Shown one piece after another: positions 1-6,825 of a stretch of DNA of 13,223 nt. Under the pieces are notes generated by a model. That model saw only the letters and a list, made by a program, of their open reading frames with translations. It did not search any database and was not told the DNA's origin. The stretch is taken from contig JAFGLK010000106.1 in the NCBI GenBank assembly GCA_016928125.1, positions 1-13,223 on the forward strand, in the 5' to 3' direction. Made by a program: the position numbers and the translations under genes. Numbering within the stretch: position 1 is the first letter of the stretch; every line of letters begins with the position of its first letter. This DNA comes from Anaerolineae bacterium (lineage in GTDB: Bacteria > Chloroflexota > Anaerolineae > UBA1429).

Positions 1-11
1 ATCGTGTTGAC

Positions 12-32
12 AAGGCCGCTTGCCTTGGCCTT
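12..32. other. Short inverted repeat at left edge
   Basis: AAGGCC (12-17) and GGCCTT (27-32) form a 6-bp stem with a 9-nt loop. It could be the end of an upstream gene's terminator or a chance dyad; no T-tract follows on either strand. A TTGACA at 7-12 has no good -10 partner. Nothing else is recognisable in 1-90. Confidence 0.25.
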
Positions 33-93
33 AACGAACCAATTTCCGCGGCATCAAACGGCAATTTGCGGGTATAGAGAGACATTGTTAAGC

Positions 94-128
94 ACAAATG
101 TGCAGAAATTGCATGGGAAAACATTTGT
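94..128. promoter_or_regulatory. Inverted repeat overlapping the -35 box, candidate operator
   Basis: ACAAATGT (94-101) and ACATTTGT (121-128) are perfect 8-bp inverted repeats whose starts are 27 bp apart. The right arm overlaps the -35 hexamer at 125-130. A related GACATTGTT lies at 81-89. Placement suggests a repressor or activator site for the promoter at 125-153, but the regulator is unknown and an AT-rich coincidence is possible. Confidence 0.3.
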
Positions 129-153
129 CAGAAGCGGCGTTTCGTGCTATAAT
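125..153 (+). promoter_or_regulatory. Strong sigma-70-type promoter upstream of the rpsU-rpoB leader
   Basis: TTGTCA (125-130), a 17-bp spacer and TATAAT (148-153), with an extended -10 TG at 145-146. A start site near 160 is expected. It is the only convincing plus-strand promoter before rpsU, so it probably drives the leader RNA and, by read-through, rpsU and rpoB. Confidence 0.75.
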
Positions 154-159
154 ACAAAA

Positions 160-397
160 GCAAGTGGCGGGCAGCGTCTGGCGGGCCGGTCAGCATCTTG
201 CTCCAGCTGAGTGAGCAAACACAGGGAGGACAGCCAAACCACATATCAGTTGGCGCTGTGGGGCGGAATGGGCGTGCAAGCCACAAGTCGTTCCGGCCAG
301 CGCGCCTTCCGAAGCAAGGCCGTCGGTCGGCCTTTATCATGGGGTTCATTCGCACCAGTCTGTTCATGCTGCAAGCCCTGCCAAGGGGCTTCTTTTT
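160..397 (+). ncRNA. Putative structured leader RNA or small RNA ending in a terminator
   Basis: Between the promoter and the terminator no ORF has both a ribosome binding site and a recognisable product. The RNA can form several local hairpins: TTGCTC/GAGCAA around 198-220, TGTGG/CCACA around 258-286, and AAGGCCG/CGGCCTT with a 5-nt loop (316-334). It ends at the terminator hairpin at 373-397. It could be an attenuated leader of the rpsU-rpoB operon or an independent RNA of about 240 nt. I do not recognise 6S, SRP, tmRNA, T-box or an L10-type leader. The boundaries are inferred from the promoter and terminator only. Confidence 0.4.
373..397 (+). terminator. Intrinsic terminator within the rpsU leader
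   Basis: AAGCCC (373-378) pairs with GGGCTT (386-391) and is followed directly by CTTTTT. It lies 335 nt before rpsU and after the promoter at 125-153, so it either ends a small RNA or acts as an attenuator. Confidence 0.6.
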
Positions 398-720
398 GCA
401 GGCCAGGGTCAAGCTCCCCAGCGCGGCATACCTACCGATACATCTCAGGTGTGCCCCGCGAGTGTGTGTGGGACATCGTCGCCCAAAGACGAGCTCCAGT
501 GACTGTCCTCTCGGATTCGCATCCCGATCCGCTGTATCTGCTTCAGGGCTCAGAAGGCGATCTTGGCGCCCTTGTGCGCCTCTTGCCTGTCTGGACCGTT
601 CCTGACGTTGGTCCTGCCAGAGCGAAACGGGTAGCCGTCCGCTCGGGGCTATCGAGTCGTCTCTCGCATGGGCCCCACGTGGGCGAGAATCACCTTGTGT
701 CGTAACCGTTATGAAAGAGA
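398..720 (+). other. Non-coding stretch between terminator and rpsU, with hairpins
   Basis: No gene is supported here. Visible structures are TCGTC/GACGA with a 7-nt loop (476-492) and CTCGC/GCGAG enclosing a GC-rich loop (663-687), the latter about 33 nt before the rpsU ribosome binding site. No good promoter was seen, so rpsU mRNA probably extends through this stretch as a 5' leader. The hairpin at 663-687 could be a protein-binding or translational control site; this is inference from position only. Confidence 0.35.
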
Positions 721-732
721 AAGGAGCAAGGT

Positions 733-939
733 ATGGCAACAGTCGTACGTCGAGACGGGGAATCATTCGAAGGCCTATTTCGGCGCTTTCGCAAGAATGT
801 GCAGCAGGAAAAGATCCTCAAAGAGATTCGCAAGCGCCGCTACTTTGAAAAGCCGTCCCAGGAACGCAAGCGCAAGGCGCGCAAGAAGCTGATCAAGAGC
901 CGGCGTACCACCTGGAAAGACCGCCGCGCGCGCTACTAG
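733..939 (+). CDS. rpsU: 30S ribosomal protein bS21
   Basis: A 68-residue, very basic protein. bS21 is a small-subunit protein near the mRNA 3'-end/anti-Shine-Dalgarno region that helps translation initiation. The sequence has the family features: an N-terminal VVRRDGESFEGLFRRFRKNV block, then KEIRKRRYFEKPSQERKRK and a Lys/Arg-rich C-terminal tail (residues 45-68). The length fits the family. The start is fixed by AAAGGAG at 720-726, six bases upstream of ATG. It lies 61 bp ahead of rpoB on the same strand with no terminator between, so the two are probably cotranscribed. Pairing rpsU with rpoB is not the textbook arrangement; rplJ-rplL usually precedes rpoB. Confidence 0.97.
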   Translation: MATVVRRDGESFEGLFRRFRKNVQQEKILKEIRKRRYFEKPSQERKRKARKKLIKSRRTTWKDRRARY

Positions 940-984
940 ATCTGGGCGTGCTCGCCAAAGCAAGCCAGGCGCCTATGAACTCTG

Positions 985-1000
985 AAGGAGATGTCTCTCC
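985..1000 (+). promoter_or_regulatory. rpoB ribosome binding site inside a small hairpin
   Basis: AAGGAG (985-990) lies 10 bases from the rpoB ATG. GGAGA (987-991) can pair with TCTCC (996-1000) through a 4-nt loop, so the 5-bp hairpin would cover the Shine-Dalgarno sequence and abut the start codon. This could damp rpoB translation or couple it to ribosomes finishing rpsU; it is also short enough to be incidental. Confidence 0.5.
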
Positions 1001-4000
1001 ATGACAAGCCAATCCGTGGGAATAGCCAGGTCACGGGAAAACGGGGCGGTGCTGCGCAAGTCGTACGCACGCGTCTCCGATGCGCTCGCCGTGCCTGATC
1101 TGATCCAGACCCCGCTAGAGTCGTTCATCGTATTTCAGGATCAGATGTTGCGCGAGCTTTTCGACGAGATCTCGCCGGTGGTGAGTTACCGCAAAGAGCT
1201 GGAGCTCTACTTCCCGGGCCTCGACGAACGGATGAATCGCGAGTTCGGCCTGGACTATACCTTTGGCGAGCCCAACTACTCGGAGGAGGAGTGCCGACGG
1301 CGTGGCGCCACCTATTCGGCGCCTCTATTTGCCACGGTGCTGCTGTACAATCGGGAGACCGATCAACCGATTGTGCAAGAGGTGTTCATGGGCGATTTCC
1401 CGCTCATGACCTCGCGCGCAACCTTTGTGATCAACGGTTCAGAGCGTGTGGTCGTGGGGCAGTTGATTCGCTCGCCGGGGGCCTATCTGTCGCTGGACGA
1501 ACATCGTCGCAGCGGTCGCCAGCTCTGCTCGGCCAAGCTGATCCCCGACCATGGCGCCTGGCTCGAGTTCGACACCAGCTACCGCGATATCATCTCGGTC
1601 AAGGTCGATCGCAAGCGCAAGATGCCGGTGACGGTCCTGGTGCGTACGCTGGCCCTGCTCTCCGATGGCCTCGATGATGTTGATCTCGGCGAGGGGCGCG
1701 ACGAGGACATCCTGCCGCTGTTTGAGGACGTCGACGACGATCCAGAGCATCAGTACATGCCCGCCACCATCGGACGCGACAACAGTCATACGGCGGAGGA
1801 GGCCATCCTAGAGTTCTACAGCCGCCTCCGGCCGGGCGATCCGACCACAGTATCGAACGCGGTCAACTATCTGGATTCCCTTTTCTTCGACCCGCGGCGC
1901 TATGACCTGGGGCGAGTAGGGCGCTACAAGCTGAGCCGCAAGCTTGGCACGGGTCTGCCAGTGAGCCATCGCATCCTGTCCAAGCGGGACTTGGTGGCGC
2001 TTGTGCGGCAGATCATTGAGGTCAACCAGGGCAAGCGATTTGAGGATGATATCGATGATCTCTCGAATCGCCGCGTCAAGACGGTTGGCGAGCTGATCCA
2101 GAATCAGTTGCGCATCGGCTTTCTGCGGATGGAGCGCATCATTAAGGAGCGCATGAGCACGCGTGACGCGGACCAGATGTCGCCGATCACGTTGGTCAAC
2201 GTCCGTCCCGTGGTGGGTGCGCTGCGGCAGTTTTTCGGCGGCAGCCAGCTCTCCCAGTTTATGCAGCAGACCAACGCCCTGGATGAGTTGACCCACAAGC
2301 GCACATTGTCGGCGCTAGGGCCAGGTGGCCTCCGGCGACAGCATGCTGGCTTTGATGTGCGCGATGTGCACTTTTCGCATTATGGGCGCATCTGCCCCAT
2401 CGAGACGCCTGAGGGCCCCAATATCGGTTTGATTGGTCGCCTGTCCACCTATGCGCGCATCAATGATTATGGCTTTATCGAGACGCCCTATCGTGTGGTG
2501 GCGCAGCATCTGGTGAACGCCCCAGAACGTCTCCTGGGACATACCCTCAACGAGACGGTGACGGATCCCGATACCGATGAGATCGTGGCTGAGAGTGGGG
2601 CCATCGTCGATGCGCCCCTGGCCAGGCGTCTGGCGGAGCTGCCGCAGGAGGCGTTCCGCGTGCGCCCCTTTGTCACCGACGAGATCGCCTACCTTTCTGC
2701 CGACGACGAGCAGCGCTACACCATTGGACAGGCAAACTCGCACACAGATGATGTGGGCCAGTTCCTGGATGAGCGGCTGCCGGCGCGTGTTGCAGAGAGC
2801 TTTCGCATCGTGAGCGCCGACCGGGTCACCCATGTGGATGTGTCGCCGAAGCAGATCGTGGGCGTCTCGGCCTCGTTGGTGCCCTTCTTGGAGCATGACG
2901 ACGCCAATCGTGCGCTCATGGGCTCTAACATGCAGCGCCAGGCCGTGCCACTCGTGCTGCCAGAGGCGCCGATCGTGGGGACCGGCATGGAGTCGGCTGC
3001 CGCGCTCGACTCGGGTCAGCTCGTGCTGGCCCCGCAGGACGGCCAGGTGCTGGAGGTGCGCGCGGGCGAGATCCTGATAGAAGGCGATGACGGCGTAACC
3101 GTCTCGACGGTGAGCAAATTCGCGCGCTCGAACCAGTCCACCTGCATCAACGGGCGGGCCATCGTGACCCGCGGCGAGACCGTGCAGGCGGGCCAGCCGA
3201 TTGCCGATACCTCGTCCACACAGGACGGCGAGTTGGCCCTCGGTCAGAACGTGCTGGTGGCCTTTATGTCCTGGCGGGGCGGCAATTTCGAGGACGCCAT
3301 TGTGGTCAGCGAAGAACTGGTGCGCGATGATCGCTTCACCTCGATTCACATCGAGGAATATGAGGTCGAGGCGCGCGACACCAAGTTGGGGCCTGAAGAG
3401 ATCACCTGCGACATCCCGAATGTCAGTGAAGACGCGCTTCACAACCTTGACACCGAAGGGGTCATCTATCTGGGCGCCGAGGTGGGGCCGGGCGACATCC
3501 TGGTCGGCAAGATTACGCCCAAAGGGGAGACCACGCTGACCCCCGAAGAGCGATTGCTGCGAGCCATCTTTGGTGAGAAAGCGCGCGAGGTGCGTGACAC
3601 GTCGCTGCGTCTGCCGCATGGCGAGGAAGGTGTGGTGGTGGATGTGCGCCGCTACACGCGCGATGAGGTGCCTGAGCTCAAGCCAGGGGTCCAGGAGCGG
3701 GTGGTGGTCACCGTAGCTCGGCGGCTCAAGCTCGCCGCTGGCGACAAGATGGCGGGCCGTCACGGCAACAAGGGGGTCATCTCAAGGGTCGTGCCCATCC
3801 ACGACATGCCCTATCTGGCCGACGGAACCCCTGTGCAGGCCATCTTGAGCCCGCTGGGCGTGCCAGGGCGCATGAACGTAGGGCAGGTGCTGGAGACCCA
3901 TCTCGGATGGGCCGCGGAGCGGCTCGGCATAGCCGTGGCGACGCCTGTGTCTGACGGCGCCTCGGAGGACGAGATCGCCGCGGAACTGGCGCGCGCCTGG

Positions 4001-4930
4001 CTCATTGATCGAGCCTGGCAGGCCCTGGCCGAGCGCGCCTGGGCTTGGGTCGCTGAGACCGAGATCGATCCGGAGACGTTGCGTGACGATCTTGAGGTGC
4101 GCCAGCTCTATCTGGCCAACTACCTCGACCAGCTTGGCCACGACCGTGCTGCCATCGACGATGCTCTGTCTGATCTACAGGTCATGCGTCGCACCTGGTT
4201 GCGGCACTGGCTGATCGACGAAGGCTATGTGCCTGATGAGCTGCTCGCCTCTGAGCGGCACACGCCACAGAGCGACGACGAGCGGGCTCGCGCGGCCGAT
4301 CTGGCCCGAGAGGCATGCCTGCGCCTCTGGCTACGCGATCGCGGCGAGGATCCTGGGGACGTCTCTTACTCTGAACTGACGGCCCGTGCCCTGGCGCGCA
4401 GCCAGGCCAGCGGAGAGCCTTTGCCGACCACAGGCAAGATGACACTCTACGATGGCGCTACGGGGCTGCCCTATGATCAGGCCGTGACGGTTGGCGTGAT
4501 GTATATGCTCAAGCTGATCCATATTGTCAAGGATAAGGTACACGCACGCTCCACCGGCCCTTACTCACTGGTCACGCAACAGCCCCTGGGCGGCAAGGCT
4601 CAGTTTGGCGGTCAGCGACTTGGCGAGATGGAGGTCTGGGCCCTCGAGGCCTATGGCGCTGCGCACACCCTGCAGGAGATGCTCACCATCAAGTCCGATG
4701 ATGTCACAGGCCGCATCAAAGCCTACGAGGCGATTGTCAAGGGCGAGTCGATCCCCGGCTTTGGGATTCCCGAATCGTTTCGGGTGATGGTCAAAGAACT
4801 GCAGGCCCTGGGCCTCTCGGTTGAGGTGATTACGGAAGAGGGAGAGCGGATCCAATTCGGCCGCAACGGCCGTCACCAGCAGCTGCCAGATCTGGGCTAT
4901 GGCCGGCTGGCGCAGTTCTTGGAGGTCTAG
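1001..4930 (+). CDS. rpoB: DNA-directed RNA polymerase subunit beta
   Basis: Catalytic beta subunit of RNA polymerase, 1309 aa. It contains the protrusion/lobe region and the rifampicin region (residues 414-441, with SQLSQF and SALGPGG), followed by the [12 protein letters not shown] stretch. NMQRQAVP, the [12 protein letters not shown] active-site motif (914-925) and the C-terminal clamp segments MHARSTG-type/[14 protein letters not shown] also follow in order. There is no E. coli-type insertion in the lobe, but about 145 residues (about 997-1141), rich in Ala, Trp and charged residues, lie between the [11 protein letters not shown] segment and [10 protein letters not shown]. coli has only a few residues there. 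The pocket residue equivalent to E. coli D516 is Q422 and that for R529 is T435, whereas H432 and S437 are the usual ones. ATG follows AAGGAG by 10 bases. rpoC is not downstream; a bS22-like gene is. Confidence 0.98.
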   Translation: MTSQSVGIARSRENGAVLRKSYARVSDALAVPDLIQTPLESFIVFQDQMLRELFDEISPVVSYRKELELYFPGLDERMNREFGLDYTFGEPNYSEEECRRRGATYSAPLFATVLLYNRETDQPIVQEVFMGDFPLMTSRATFVINGSERVVVGQLIRSPGAYLSLDEHRRSGRQLCSAKLIPDHGAWLEFDTSYRDIISVKVDRKRKMPVTVLVRTLALLSDGLDDVDLGEGRDEDILPLFEDVDDDPEHQYMPATIGRDNSHTAEEAILEFYSRLRPGDPTTVSNAVNYLDSLFFDPRRYDLGRVGRYKLSRKLGTGLPVSHRILSKRDLVALVRQIIEVNQGKRFEDDIDDLSNRRVKTVGELIQNQLRIGFLRMERIIKERMSTRDADQMSPITLVNVRPVVGALRQFFGGSQLSQFMQQTNALDELTHKRTLSALGPGGLRRQHAGFDVRDVHFSHYGRICPIETPEGPNIGLIGRLSTYARINDYGFIETPYRVVAQHLVNAPERLLGHTLNETVTDPDTDEIVAESGAIVDAPLARRLAELPQEAFRVRPFVTDEIAYLSADDEQRYTIGQANSHTDDVGQFLDERLPARVAESFRIVSADRVTHVDVSPKQIVGVSASLVPFLEHDDANRALMGSNMQRQAVPLVLPEAPIVGTGMESAAALDSGQLVLAPQDGQVLEVRAGEILIEGDDGVTVSTVSKFARSNQSTCINGRAIVTRGETVQAGQPIADTSSTQDGELALGQNVLVAFMSWRGGNFEDAIVVSEELVRDDRFTSIHIEEYEVEARDTKLGPEEITCDIPNVSEDALHNLDTEGVIYLGAEVGPGDILVGKITPKGETTLTPEERLLRAIFGEKAREVRDTSLRLPHGEEGVVVDVRRYTRDEVPELKPGVQERVVVTVARRLKLAAGDKMAGRHGNKGVISRVVPIHDMPYLADGTPVQAILSPLGVPGRMNVGQVLETHLGWAAERLGIAVATPVSDGASEDEIAAELARAWLIDRAWQALAERAWAWVAETEIDPETLRDDLEVRQLYLANYLDQLGHDRAAIDDALSDLQVMRRTWLRHWLIDEGYVPDELLASERHTPQSDDERARAADLAREACLRLWLRDRGEDPGDVSYSELTARALARSQASGEPLPTTGKMTLYDGATGLPYDQAVTVGVMYMLKLIHIVKDKVHARSTGPYSLVTQQPLGGKAQFGGQRLGEMEVWALEAYGAAHTLQEMLTIKSDDVTGRIKAYEAIVKGESIPGFGIPESFRVMVKELQALGLSVEVITEEGERIQFGRNGRHQQLPDLGYGRLAQFLEV

Positions 4931-4989
4931 GTGCCTCAGTTTGAGATGGTCGGCTACTGAATCTGAGAAAAAAGAAAGGAGACATGCCT

Positions 4990-5085
4990 ATGGGTAGTGT
5001 CATCAAGAAACGTCGTAAGAAGATAGCAAGGCACAAGTTCCGAAAGAGAATGAAAAAAGAGCGCTGGCGTCGTCGTCGAAGCTAG
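4990..5085 (+). CDS. bS22-like small ribosomal protein (AURKAIP1/COX24 family)
   Basis: A 31-residue protein, about half Lys and Arg. It starts MGSVIKKRRKKIARHKFRKR and continues to an Arg-rich end with the only Trp. This matches my memory of the actinobacterial mini-proteins annotated as AURKAIP1/COX24 domain proteins (bS22 of mycobacterial ribosomes), which begin MGSVIKKRRK and bind the 30S subunit; the mitochondrial relative is mS38. Two in-frame ATGs exist. The second (4990) is chosen because AAAGGAG at 4975-4981 is 8 bases from it but only 2 bases from the first (4984), and because the family begins with MGSV. It lies 59 bp after rpoB and before an S1 gene, which fits a translation role. 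It is below usual gene-finder length limits. Confidence 0.88.
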   Translation: MGSVIKKRRKKIARHKFRKRMKKERWRRRRS

Positions 5086-5095
5086 CGTAGGGGAT

Positions 5096-5123
5096 GGCGC
5101 GATGGGCAAACGCCCGTCGCGCC
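5096..5123 (+). terminator. Strong hairpin after the bS22-like gene
   Basis: A 12-bp GC-rich stem (5096-5107 with 5112-5123, one G-U pair) with a 4-nt AAAC loop begins 10 bases after the stop codon. No T-tract follows, so it may be a Rho-type or weak terminator, an mRNA 3'-end stabiliser, or an attenuator before the S1 gene. The rest of the 281-bp gap before S1 shows no clear promoter. Confidence 0.5.
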
Positions 5124-5334
5124 TCGTACCTGCCGTCGGGGGCGCGGCAGATCTCGGCAGAGGCCCCACACAGCCGCCTTGATCACTTGCCGGAGGAGAT
5201 CGCCTTGATACGATCGCCCGAACGCGCCTTGTCGCTGGGGACGTGCGCCCGGCGGACGCGCGTCTTTTCTGGCATCTGAACGCCTGGCCGTCGGGCCCCC
5301 TCGCACAGCGTGTGGCTCCCAAGGAAAGGAGCGT

Positions 5335-5394
5335 ATGCGCCCACACATTTTCGAGAAAGGCACACCATGGATCACAGCGAGTTCAGTGAACTGA
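5335..5394 (+). CDS. Possible 19-codon upstream ORF overlapping the S1 start
   Basis: ATG at 5335 follows the purine-rich AAGGAAAGGAG (5321-5331), a better ribosome binding site than that of the S1 gene itself. The ORF encodes MRPHIFEKGTPWITASSVN and stops at 5392-5394, 28 bases inside the S1 gene and in another frame. Ribosomes ending there could reinitiate at or block the S1 start. The peptide resembles nothing I know. The alternative is that the purine tract simply recruits ribosomes to the S1 ATG 35 bases later. Confidence 0.3.
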   Translation: MRPHIFEKGTPWITASSVN

Positions 5395-6527
5395 TCGAAA
5401 ACGAATACGATTACGAGCGTCCCAAACGGGGCGAGGTCAAAGAGGCCACCATCATCGAGGTTACCGAGAGCGACATCATGGTCGATCTGGGGGGCAAGCG
5501 CGATGGTCGCATCCCGGCTTGGGACCTCGACCAGGTCGAGGAAGAGATACGCGCCGGCCTGAACGTCGGTGACCAGATCCCGGTCGTCATCAGCAAGCCC
5601 TTCACCGATCTGGGGACAGTACAGGTCTCGCTCAGCCGGGGACTGCAGCAGGCCGACTGGCTGCGCGCTCAGGAACTGATGGAGCAGGAGGAGGCGGCCG
5701 AGGTCGAGGTGGCCGAACTGAATCGCGGGGGCGCGGTGGTCGGTTTCGGGCGCCTGCGGGGATTCATCCCCAACTCTCAGCTGGATCTGCGCGGCCTGCC
5801 CCGAGATCCTGACCAAGATGACCCTCGCGAGGCCTTGATCGGCACCAGACTGTGGGCCAAGATCATCGAGGTCACCCCCCGTCGTCGGCGCCTGATACTC
5901 TCGCCACGCGCCGCCCGGGCCGAGCGACGTCGACAGCTCATGCAGGAGCTCTCACCCGGTGAGGTACGCACCGGCACGGTGCGCAACCTGGCCTCCTTTG
6001 GCGCCTTTGTGGATCTGGGTGGCGTCGATGGATTGATCCACGTCTCTGAACTCGATTGGCGCTTTGTGAACCATCCCAGCGAAGTGGTCAGTGTGGGCGA
6101 CGAGGTGGAGGTCGAGGTGCTCAGTGTGGACCGCGATCGACAGCGCATCGGCCTCAGCCGCAAGCGGCGCCTGGCGCACCCCTTTGAGCGGGTGGCCGAC
6201 TCGCTGGCTGAAGGCGATACCGTGCTTGGCAAGATCGTCAGGCGGGCCCCCTTTGGCCTCTTTGTGGATCTGGGGGAGGGGGTGGAAGGCCTGGTGCACA
6301 ACAGTGAGATTCCGGCCTATCTCACCCCCATGCTCGAGGATCTGATGGACACCGATACCGAGGTGCGAGTGTTGCGCATCGATCGCGACCGGAAGCGCAT
6401 TGGGCTGAGCCTCTTTGGGATCGCTGCTGCAGAGCCTGAAGCGCCTCAGGAGGAGCCGGCTTCAGAGGACGAGACCACCGACTGGACCGAACACATTCGA
6501 GAGCAGCTCGAGGAGTTGGGATTGTAG
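5367..6527 (+). CDS. rpsA: S1 RNA-binding domain protein, ribosomal protein bS1-like
   Basis: 386 residues with four S1 (OB-fold) RNA-binding repeats at about 20-92, 105-180, 195-266 and 281-350. Repeats 3 and 4 are canonical, with GAFVDLG, GLIHVSEL, DRDRQRIGLS and GLFVDLG, GLVHNSE, DRDRKRIGLS. Repeat 2 is degenerate. An acidic C-terminal tail follows (355-386). bS1 binds mRNA on the 30S subunit and aids initiation; shorter four-repeat forms are common outside Proteobacteria. The ATG at 5367 is chosen over an in-frame ATG at 5310 because GAAAGG (5355-5360) is 6 bases upstream and the acidic MDHSEF start suits the family, while the 5310 extension looks like untranslated sequence. It lies 281 bp after the bS22-like gene. 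A general S1-domain regulator is the alternative. Confidence 0.88.
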   Translation: MDHSEFSELIENEYDYERPKRGEVKEATIIEVTESDIMVDLGGKRDGRIPAWDLDQVEEEIRAGLNVGDQIPVVISKPFTDLGTVQVSLSRGLQQADWLRAQELMEQEEAAEVEVAELNRGGAVVGFGRLRGFIPNSQLDLRGLPRDPDQDDPREALIGTRLWAKIIEVTPRRRRLILSPRAARAERRRQLMQELSPGEVRTGTVRNLASFGAFVDLGGVDGLIHVSELDWRFVNHPSEVVSVGDEVEVEVLSVDRDRQRIGLSRKRRLAHPFERVADSLAEGDTVLGKIVRRAPFGLFVDLGEGVEGLVHNSEIPAYLTPMLEDLMDTDTEVRVLRIDRDRKRIGLSLFGIAAAEPEAPQEEPASEDETTDWTEHIREQLEELGL

Positions 6528-6544
6528 ATAGATTCTCGCGAGTC

Positions 6545-6577
6545 GCTGCAGGCGGCATGCTGGGTGTCGCCCGCAGC
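6545..6577 (+). terminator. Hairpin after the S1 gene
   Basis: GCTGC-A-GGCG (6545-6554) pairs with CGCC-C-GCAGC (6568-6577) around a 13-nt loop, 18 bases after the S1 stop codon. There is no T-tract, so terminator function is inferred from position and stem strength. Confidence 0.4.
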
Positions 6578-6711
6578 AACCTGTGGGCCGGCGCTGGCCT
6601 GGTCCGGCAAACGGCCCCTTGGCTCCCGAAGTTGGGTTTTGAGAGAGCGCTTCGGTCAGCAGTTTGTGGCTGCCCAGGCGCTCTTGCCTTTGTGGGAAGC
6701 CGGGCTGGGGC

Positions 6712-6741
6712 TTGCGCTCGCTTCCGCTAGCGCCGTATACT
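6712..6741 (+). promoter_or_regulatory. Candidate promoter of the zinc peptidase gene
   Basis: TTGCGC (6712-6717), an 18-bp spacer and TATACT (6736-6741) would start RNA near 6748, giving a leader of about 78 nt. The -10 is good and the -35 mediocre. Confidence 0.45.
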
Positions 6742-6752
6742 GACCGCGCGGT

Positions 6753-6767
6753 GCCAGACGGTCTGGC
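6753..6767. promoter_or_regulatory. Perfect dyad just after the candidate promoter
   Basis: GCCAGAC (6753-6759) and GTCTGGC (6761-6767) flank a single G, starting about 12 bp after the -10 box. This is where a repressor operator could sit; it could equally be a leader hairpin. The regulator is unknown. Confidence 0.3.
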
Positions 6768-6825
6768 GCTGTGATGCCCAGACAAAGCGTCCCACCAGCC
6801 ATGCGTCTCCTCAGGAGTCAGGCCC

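Noticed and set aside
198..705. Plus-strand open frames of 135 and 164 codons in the leader
   Set aside because: They run through the terminator hairpin at 373-397, have no clear family resemblance, and overlap each other in different frames.
128..766. 212-codon minus-strand open frame across the rpsU leader
   Set aside because: Low-complexity Arg/Pro composition with no recognisable motif; it overlaps a strong plus-strand promoter, a terminator and the start of rpsU.
2315..3763. 482-codon minus-strand open frame inside rpoB
   Set aside because: Antisense shadow of a highly conserved coding sequence in GC-rich DNA; its translation is His/Arg-rich with no domain.
5310..5366. Earlier in-frame ATG for the S1 protein
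   Set aside because: It has no ribosome binding site, the added residues do not resemble S1 proteins, and a site precedes the ATG at 5367.
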